Below are positions 57,602-64,000 of a stretch of 64,000 bases of DNA, one piece after another (position 1 is the stretch's first letter; the number at the start of each line of letters is the position of its first letter). The stretch comes from Allomyces macrogynus ATCC 38327 (taxonomy: Eukaryota > Blastocladiomycota > Blastocladiomycetes > Blastocladiales > Blastocladiaceae), in contig GG745331.1 in NCBI GenBank assembly GCA_000151295.1, positions 492,211 to 556,210 of the forward strand, given 5' to 3'. Made by a program: the position numbers and the translations under genes. The notes beneath the pieces were generated by a model, which was given only the letters and a program-made list of their open reading frames with translations, was not told where the DNA came from and ran no database searches.

Positions 57602-60600
57602 ATGGATCAACGGAATCAGTCATATTGGACCGAGCGCGTGGAAAGGGTGGGCATTAGCTGCGTTGCACAATCGCTGCTGGCCTTTGCAAAAGCGCCAGAC
57701 TGCAGCGGGCCGACCCGAATTTCGACAGCATCGCCACCCAACCTGACGCCTTCAGCGCGCTCATTTCCATGTAGCAAGGCCTCTACCCGTTGATCAACCG
57801 CGGCCTACTCCCGCGCTTTGTCGACTTCTCGCCGGCTCTCGCCAATTTCCACCCAAAAGCCACGCCCTTCCGCGCTGACCTTGCCAAGGGCAAGAATGGG
57901 ACGGTAGACAACAAGCAGGTCCATGTCCCGCTCTTTCCGGCGTCCGGCGTCAAGTCGATTGTCGGCAAACGACCACGTATGATGATGATGATGATGATGG
58001 GAGCGAGACGCTCAACAGTTCGCCCCAACTCTTGGCCCGGCTGACGTGCTTGCACCTTGCCTCCAGGTGCATTATCTCCGGTGCCCAAGACGCCCTTCCC
58101 GTCCGCCCTGGACGTGACGACCGACGACCACGACCAGGACAATCCGGAACCCGGCGGCGACACGCAGTACGAATGCTCCAAGCGTGCGACTGTCGCGCAG
58201 TTTCTTGTCGAAGGGCTAAAACTGACTCCACCAACTGAACCTAGACAGGAGCTGTTTATTTCCAATGGCAGGATTGTCGAGAATGCCGCGCTGGCGCAGT
58301 TTCTTCAAGGCCGCTCGCATGCCGTCCTCGCCAACGCCGTCACCCTCATCCAGTTTCTCGAGCGCGTTTGCCTCTTGTACGCTGGTACATGTCTCTACGC
58401 TCCACTTTACTCATTCACACCCCTTTTACTCCACTCACTCGATCCTCGACGTATTAGTGGACTTGATCCGCATCAACAGCGGCACCATCTTGAAGCTGGC
58501 GCTCGGGATCCTCCCATCCAAGCTCTCGTTTGCGTATTGCGCACCGGCCATAATCAATGCGACGCACTTAAACGCGCTCTTGGCGCAACCCGGCCGACGG
58601 TATCGCGGCATGGACGGACATTGGGCCGCGATAGTTAAGATCCAGGCCACGTGGCGTATGGCCCAGCAGCGTCGCGTCTACTCGGAAATGTGCGTGTCCA
58701 AGTCGGCTGTGCGCCTGATCTTGGCGTTCCGTCGCAAATGTTTGACGCGCGCCAAGTTTTACGAGCAAGTCATGGTCCGTACCCGGTTTGCTTTCCTAGT
58801 GTGTGTATGATGCGCTCATTTGTTGATCGCCGACTTTCTCGTTGAACATGTAGAAAGCGCTCGAGTCGCACGTCTCGCGGTGCGCCCTGCTGCGGTCGCA
58901 GCTCGTCACCAACTGGAAAGACCACGTCAAGAGCTCGTGGCTCTACCACGTCCACGTTCCGTCTTCGTCGCTGCAGGAGCGCGTGCGGTTCATGATGAAG
59001 GACGTGCGCCCGTTTGAGTCGATGCACGCCGGGCGGCTCGCGTCGGCCATGGCCGACCGCACCAAGGTCATTTACGTGACGTCGACCGCCGATGACCCGC
59101 TTGTCGAGCTCGCGCTGCGGTATTTGGGCCGATCGACCCGGTTCCCGCGCGCCGCGTCGCGGTGCACCATCATTTACCCCGAGTGTCGCACCCACGTGCC
59201 GCGCATGAGCCCGCTCAGCATTGCCATGCACGCGAGTATGGCCTCGCAATCTAAGATCCGCGGTATCATTGCGCAGGATCCAGGCGCGTCACCCATCTTG
59301 CACGGGTACATTATGGGGCACTACGACGTGCGTGTTGCGTCGGCGCTCAACATCCCAATGCTCATGCTCCCGCTCGACCAGCAGGTCAAGTACTCAACGC
59401 GACCCGGATTCCACGAGATCATGGAGGCGACCGCAGCGCGGCTCGGGATCGAATACGACGCGTTTTCGGCGTCGGGACTCTCACGAACGGTTGCGCCGTC
59501 GCTCCGACTTCCACCTGGTGCGGCCACGGCATCGACTACTCGGCACACGCTCTTGCACGCACGTGGCGGCCCGTACACCGTCTCGCCCACGTGGCCCGGG
59601 CGGCAGCCGCACCTGTGCCACGTCACCGACGAGGACACGATGTGGCGCACCCTCGCGCAGTTTCTCTTGACCTACCCGGCCGTCAACATTTGGATGCTCA
59701 AGATCAAGGACGAGGCCGGGCGCCGGGGCGTCGCTCTCTTCCACCGGCGCCGGCTCACGTTCACCGTGAGTAAGTTTGACCTTGACGAGATTGTCGTCAA
59801 GATCAAGGCGATTCCGGAAGCGATCACATACATTGGGCCGCCGCACGCGACGGTTGGCGCGTCAGCCGCGCAAGCCGGAGTCCCGATCGCGTTGCTCGGC
59901 CAGGAAGCCGCGGCCGTACTCGGGCGGCGCATGTCAAATGTATGGGGACCGAATGGGCCGGGCCAGCCCAACTCGACGGCGGCGTCAACGCGGGTCGGGA
60001 GCGCCGCGTCGCAGGCCGGCAAGCCCATGGGCGATTCGGCGCCGCCCCCACCAGCGCAGCTCGCGTACCCGACGTTGGCCGGGTTTGTGAGCTCGTTTTT
60101 GAAGACGGGCGGGACCATCGAGGCCATGTTTGACGGGTTGACAGCCGAGCGATTGTTTGTCGGCTGCCATGCCGAGATCCAGCCGACAGGCCATGTGGTT
60201 CTCGTCTCCACTTGGGAGCAGGTACAGAGATCGAAAAGGTTTCGCGCGTGGATTGGCAGAACTGTTTTTGGACTCAATCGGCCGTCTTTTTGACTTGTCC
60301 AGACCCCGCTCATCGACTTTGACTATTGCGTTACAATCGTTCCGGTCCGGCAAATATCGACGCAGGACCTCATGACGCAAGTCCTCCACATTGTTCCGTC
60401 GTGCATCGAGCGTGGCATCTTGGGCCACGTGTGCTTCGATTTCATCACGTACACGGACCGGGTACGTGTCGAACTGTCCCATCTGATGCTTCCACCGAAC
60501 GCTCGTTGACAACCGTGCCTTGTAATAGGACGAAGTCGTTTTGCACTGCATCGACGTCAAGCCGTACTGGTCTGAACACGCATCGGTCGCCGGCCTTTGT

Positions 60601-62592
60601 AAAATCATTCTCGACGCGCGGCTCGATTTTCCGGTCTACCACGGCATGACGGGCGAGCCCGTTGCCGCGGCCACGTCCCCGATCAAGAACCAAGCGCCAG
60701 CGCCGGCAACGTGCGTGCAGGCCGGGGCTGATTCAGCGCGTGCGCTGTGCCATGCCGGCCGCGGATTCCTCGCGACTGACTTGTCGCACCTGAAACCGGC
60801 CAACTTGCGCATGGCGGGCCAGGCCAAGTGGCTCAATTACGTACGATTCGCGACCGTGCTCTTGTCTCGTAGGTGTGAGATTAATATGCTCATGCGCTTG
60901 TTTCTTTTTGGCGTTAGGATCTGCTCAACCAAGAGGCCGACCGCGTCGTCCAGGACCGCAAGTGGAACACGGGCGAGGAGGTCCGCACGGCAGTGATCGT
61001 GTCCGGGATCGTGCACCCGGCGTTCCCAGAGGTCTCACACCGGTCCATCAACGCGATGCTGGCCGTTTGCGGTGCCGAAATGGACGACATGGTGCGTCAC
61101 CTTGTTCTCCTCGGCCAGGCAGTGCCGGCCCTCACCCACAAGCTTGCCCGCATAGAAACGAATGGGGTCGCTGGCCCTCGGTGCGCCGCAAAAACTTCTC
61201 TTGTTTGTGAATGCTATTGGTCGATCCGACGCCTTAAGCCAAGGTCACACTGACGCAACGTTCTCTCCTACAGCACCTCCGACATTCATTGCACCGGCGC
61301 CATTCAACGGGCCAAGGAGGCGCTCGCGATTTTCGCGTACAGGATGCAGGGGGTGTCGCTCACGGAGCACAACTGCAACTTTGTGGTATGGGACTCCCTT
61401 CTCTCTCTTCTCTCAGCGCGCGTCGTTCTGATCCAGCCGCTCCTCAAACTAGGCCTTGATGGACTTGCTCCACCGACTCGACCAGAGAATTCGGCCCATG
61501 GACGCGGTCGATTTCCCGGACCTCGTGACGAACCACGCGGCGATCGGCGCTCCGGCCGCAAGTACTGCTCTCGCCGTTCCAACAGCCGCCGTTTTGGCGA
61601 CTCCGCTCGCTCCAATTGCGTCACTTGGCGACGCGCTCAATGCCTCGACGGCAGCTATCTCGACCGCCGACCTCTTTGCCGCGCCGCCGCCCACGACCGC
61701 CACCACCGACACGGTCGAGCTCGTGCTCACGGACCCGCTCGTGCGACGCGTGTTCCGCCGCGTCACGCTCTCCGACACCCTTCAGCGGCACCTCATCGGT
61801 GACGTGCAAAAGGACCCGGACGCAGCGCCCGCCCTGACCGCGCAGGACGCGGCCGACATGTACCAAGCCGCGCTGCTCGCGCAGGAAATGTACACGCTGA
61901 CCGTGACCGCACGCGACTTCACGAGTGTGGCCACGGACATGGCAGCCGTCAACGCGCAACTGAGCACCGAACTCGTCGCGGCGTCGAATGCACGGCGGGA
62001 CCGGTTGCGTGAACGCCGCCGGCAAGTGAAACGGTCGCTCAAGGCCGACCGGATGGCGGCCTTGTCGCTGGCTGCCGGTGGGGTGGACGTGCACGGCATG
62101 GACCGCGATATGCAGGGCGTCGTTGATACGGGGTCGGGTGCGGAGACGCCGATTGGGCCGACGATTTCGATTGTTGCCGAGCCCGGGTCGACGGTCGCGG
62201 GGGGTGCAAGAGTATCGAGCGCGACGGGCGGGCTCGCGGCCGCGTCAAGTCGGTCGGCGCTCGCGCGCGCGCCAAGTACGGTTGTGCTTGGGTCGGCGGC
62301 GGCGTCGGCGTTGCGGCTCGCGCGCGACGAGCGGATTTCGCGGGCGTTTGAGGACGACATGGGGACGGCCAAGGGTGACGGGGATGACGACGAGGATGAG
62401 GAAGAGGACGACGAGGAGGAGGAGGGCGACGCCGACGATGGCGAATTTAGCTTGAGCTACGCGCTTGCGGCCATGTCGGCGGTGTCGCGCGCGCCAAGCG
62501 GCAACGTGGCCGCCGACAAGTCGCCGCTGCAAAAGAACTCGGCACTCAAGATCATGCAGAGCATGTTCCAAAACATTCACAACCGGCACTGA
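57602..62592 (+). CDS. IQCH-like IQ-motif protein, flagellum-associated family
   Basis: Ten exons (57602-57646, 57775-57976, 58067-58384, 58458-58774, 58854-60221, 60303-60461, 60529-60840, 60918-61243, 61274-61385, 61453-62592) join in phase into about 1432 residues. Features include QGLYPLINRGLLPRFVDFSP near the start, one IQ motif (AAIVKIQATWRMAQQRRVY) for calmodulin, then a large domain (VIYVTSTADDPLVELALRYLG, KIRGIIAQDPGASPILHGY, FIDFDYCVTIVPVRQ-type strands in exon 6, HCIDVKPYWSEHASVAG) with an ATP-grasp-like layout. A glutamate/aspartate-rich tail follows. IQCH proteins occur in flagellated eukaryotes and act in sperm. The first intron is uncertain because a protein-like segment ending at an in-frame TAG (57772-57774) sits inside it. 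An extra intron within exon 8 is possible. Confidence 0.75.
57979..57998. repeat. ATG trinucleotide microsatellite in an intron
   Basis: About six ATG units start directly after the donor of the second IQCH-like intron. Confidence 0.8.
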
Positions 62593-64000
62593 TGTTTTCT
62601 TGGCGAGGGAGCGGATGGGACTGAGTGTGAATGCAGAGCGGGTTGGACGTTGTTCAAATCGTCATACCTATCTCGTTTCTTTGTGCTTTCTGTCAGGCTA
62701 TGAATATTACAGATGAATACGGCCAACCGCGACCAAATACATATTTCATCAAACACTCCCGCCACCGCCCACCAACCCCACCGACTATCCTCACCCCCAA
62801 TCCCAACCAGCGCCGCCATCAAGGGTCGGTTGGTGCTTCGAGATTATCTCGAATCTATGGGTAAGGCCCTCGCGTCCCCGGTCCCAGCTGCATCGCATGA
62901 GTAGCACGTTGTTCAATCATTGCAAGCTGTACCATTTCTCGACCCGCAGCACGGCGTTGACTCGTACGTCATTGAATATTGCACCGACGGCGTGACGCAT
63001 CGGCGTTGGTGGCTCGTGGTGTGGTCCCCAAGTTTCTTGGACTTACGGGCGTGCTTGGCCTATGCGACGGATCCCATCCTGCAAGCCATCACCAAAAAGT
63101 TCTTTACCATTGCGGCGACCGCCAATGCCGCTGCTTCTGCTGCCGCTGCCGCTGCAGCCACCATGCCCAAGTCGACGTGCTCTGCAATTGTCGCGATCCC
63201 ACTGCAGTGTTGGTCGGGACGACCCTACGACTGTGCAAGACTTGGGCTGCTTCGCGCGAAGCAGTCTTCCGCGGTGCGGGCACACATCCGACAGGAATGG
63301 CAGGTCGTGGCGGTGCGGTTGGTGGTGCGAGATGCTGTGTTGCAACAGCGCGGCCGCGCGTTCGCGTCCGAGCCCCACGCCGTGCGAGCCATTCATATTG
63401 GATATTGTCCTTCCCGCTGTTGACCGTTGTCCGACTCGCCCGTGTTCGACGTCCAGTAAATCGGCCGCGCATCATACTCAATACAGAAAACTGAATTAAA
63501 CAAACTTCAAGCATGATCCTCACATCTCGACCCCTCCCCCTCTTTCTCCTCTCTTGCCCACTCGTGGAACTCGAGGTTTACGGCAGCGAGGGAGGAGAGA
63601 GAACATCGTGTCAGGGGCGCTGGTACCGTCCCTGATTGCGTGAGGCAATGCGCCAACAACGGTCAGGGAGAGCAGTGGTTGATGGGCCTTTTTGTTTTGC
63701 TTTCTTGCGATCAAAGATTTGATTCAGAGCGCAATGGATAATGTCGGAATGCCGGGTACGCGTACCATGCATAATCTGGCCGCGAACCGGCTTGCTGTTT
63801 GTACTCTTTTGGTTTGGTACAGAGCTATGTAGGCCGTGTTGTTTTGGACGATACTTGAACCGCCGCCTCCCCTTTCTGTTCCTTTCATGTCGTCGTGGGC
63901 GGCCACGTTCCGTCAGGCAATGTGCGCACCAGGATATCTTCGTTGTCAAGAAATCGTGGACGACTCCCAGCATCTCTCGCAAAACCGATTTGATCTGTTT
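62593..64000. other. Right-end region without a supported gene
   Basis: A plus-strand frame near 62913-63170 (PFLDPQHGVDSYVIEYCTDG, then SPSFLDLRACLAYATDP) is protein-like but has no ATG and is followed by frame changes; it may be an exon of a gene split by introns or a relic. The last 500 bases contain nothing I can interpret. Confidence 0.4.

Overview
The window looks like nuclear DNA of a GC-rich, intron-bearing fungus. Reasons: short GT-AG introns (mostly 67-130 nt, donors often GTACG-type, branch motifs such as CTGAC or CTAAC), fungal-type proteins (Pik1-type PI 4-kinase, MTC1-like, Pex22-like, GATA and HSF factors) and very GC-rich third positions that produce many Arg/Ala-rich shadow reading frames. 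An IQCH-like gene (57602-62592), a family I associate with flagellated organisms, and a coilin gene (25877-27845) suggest a zoosporic lineage, possibly Blastocladiomycota. That placement is inference. All exon coordinates were rebuilt by eye from splice signals, codon phase and protein motifs. Two N blocks (20527-20827, 32737-33054) are assembly gaps.

Layout. 1-5460: a C2H2 zinc-finger factor (-), a membrane protein of unknown role (+) and a four-exon possible Alba-like protein (-). 5461-10756: the PI 4-kinase (+), then a broken F-box/LRR gene (+). 10977-16962, all on the minus strand: heat-shock factor, a U-box/rhomboid fusion and an MTC1-like gene. 17431-21556: a secreted GH18-like plus NodB-like pseudoenzyme (+), gap 1 and a partial gene (+). 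22216-32140: GATA factor (-), coilin (+), a CCS1-like copper chaperone without its first domain (-) and a single-exon FHA-forkhead factor (-). 33238-45000: a gene cut by gap 2 (+), PEX22-like (+), a tetraspanning membrane protein (-), an SDR (+), NAD kinase with an 8-nt microexon (+) and a telobox Myb protein (+). 45293-52000: RNase P/MRP subunit POP4 (+), Ubc4/5-type E2 (+), a 2-kb region with only decayed coding traces, and an LRR protein (+). 52478-64000: ATP synthase beta (-), DPH7-like (+), riboflavin kinase (-), the IQCH-like gene (+) and 1.4 kb without a supported gene.

The genes are not operonic. Many are head-to-head pairs sharing 0.4-2 kb promoters (membrane protein/SDR, ATP2/DPH7, FMN1/IQCH, MTC1-like/GH18-like, GATA/coilin). 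Functional themes are RNA metabolism (POP4, coilin, perhaps Alba), transcription (C2H2, HSF, GATA, forkhead, telobox Myb), membrane quality control and ubiquitin (U-box/rhomboid, E2, Pex22-like) and cofactor metabolism (NAD kinase, riboflavin kinase). Several genes carry one-base frameshifts, three of them at or beside homopolymers. These may be assembly errors. The F-box/LRR gene has enough damage, including a 13-bp tandem duplication, to call it a pseudogene.
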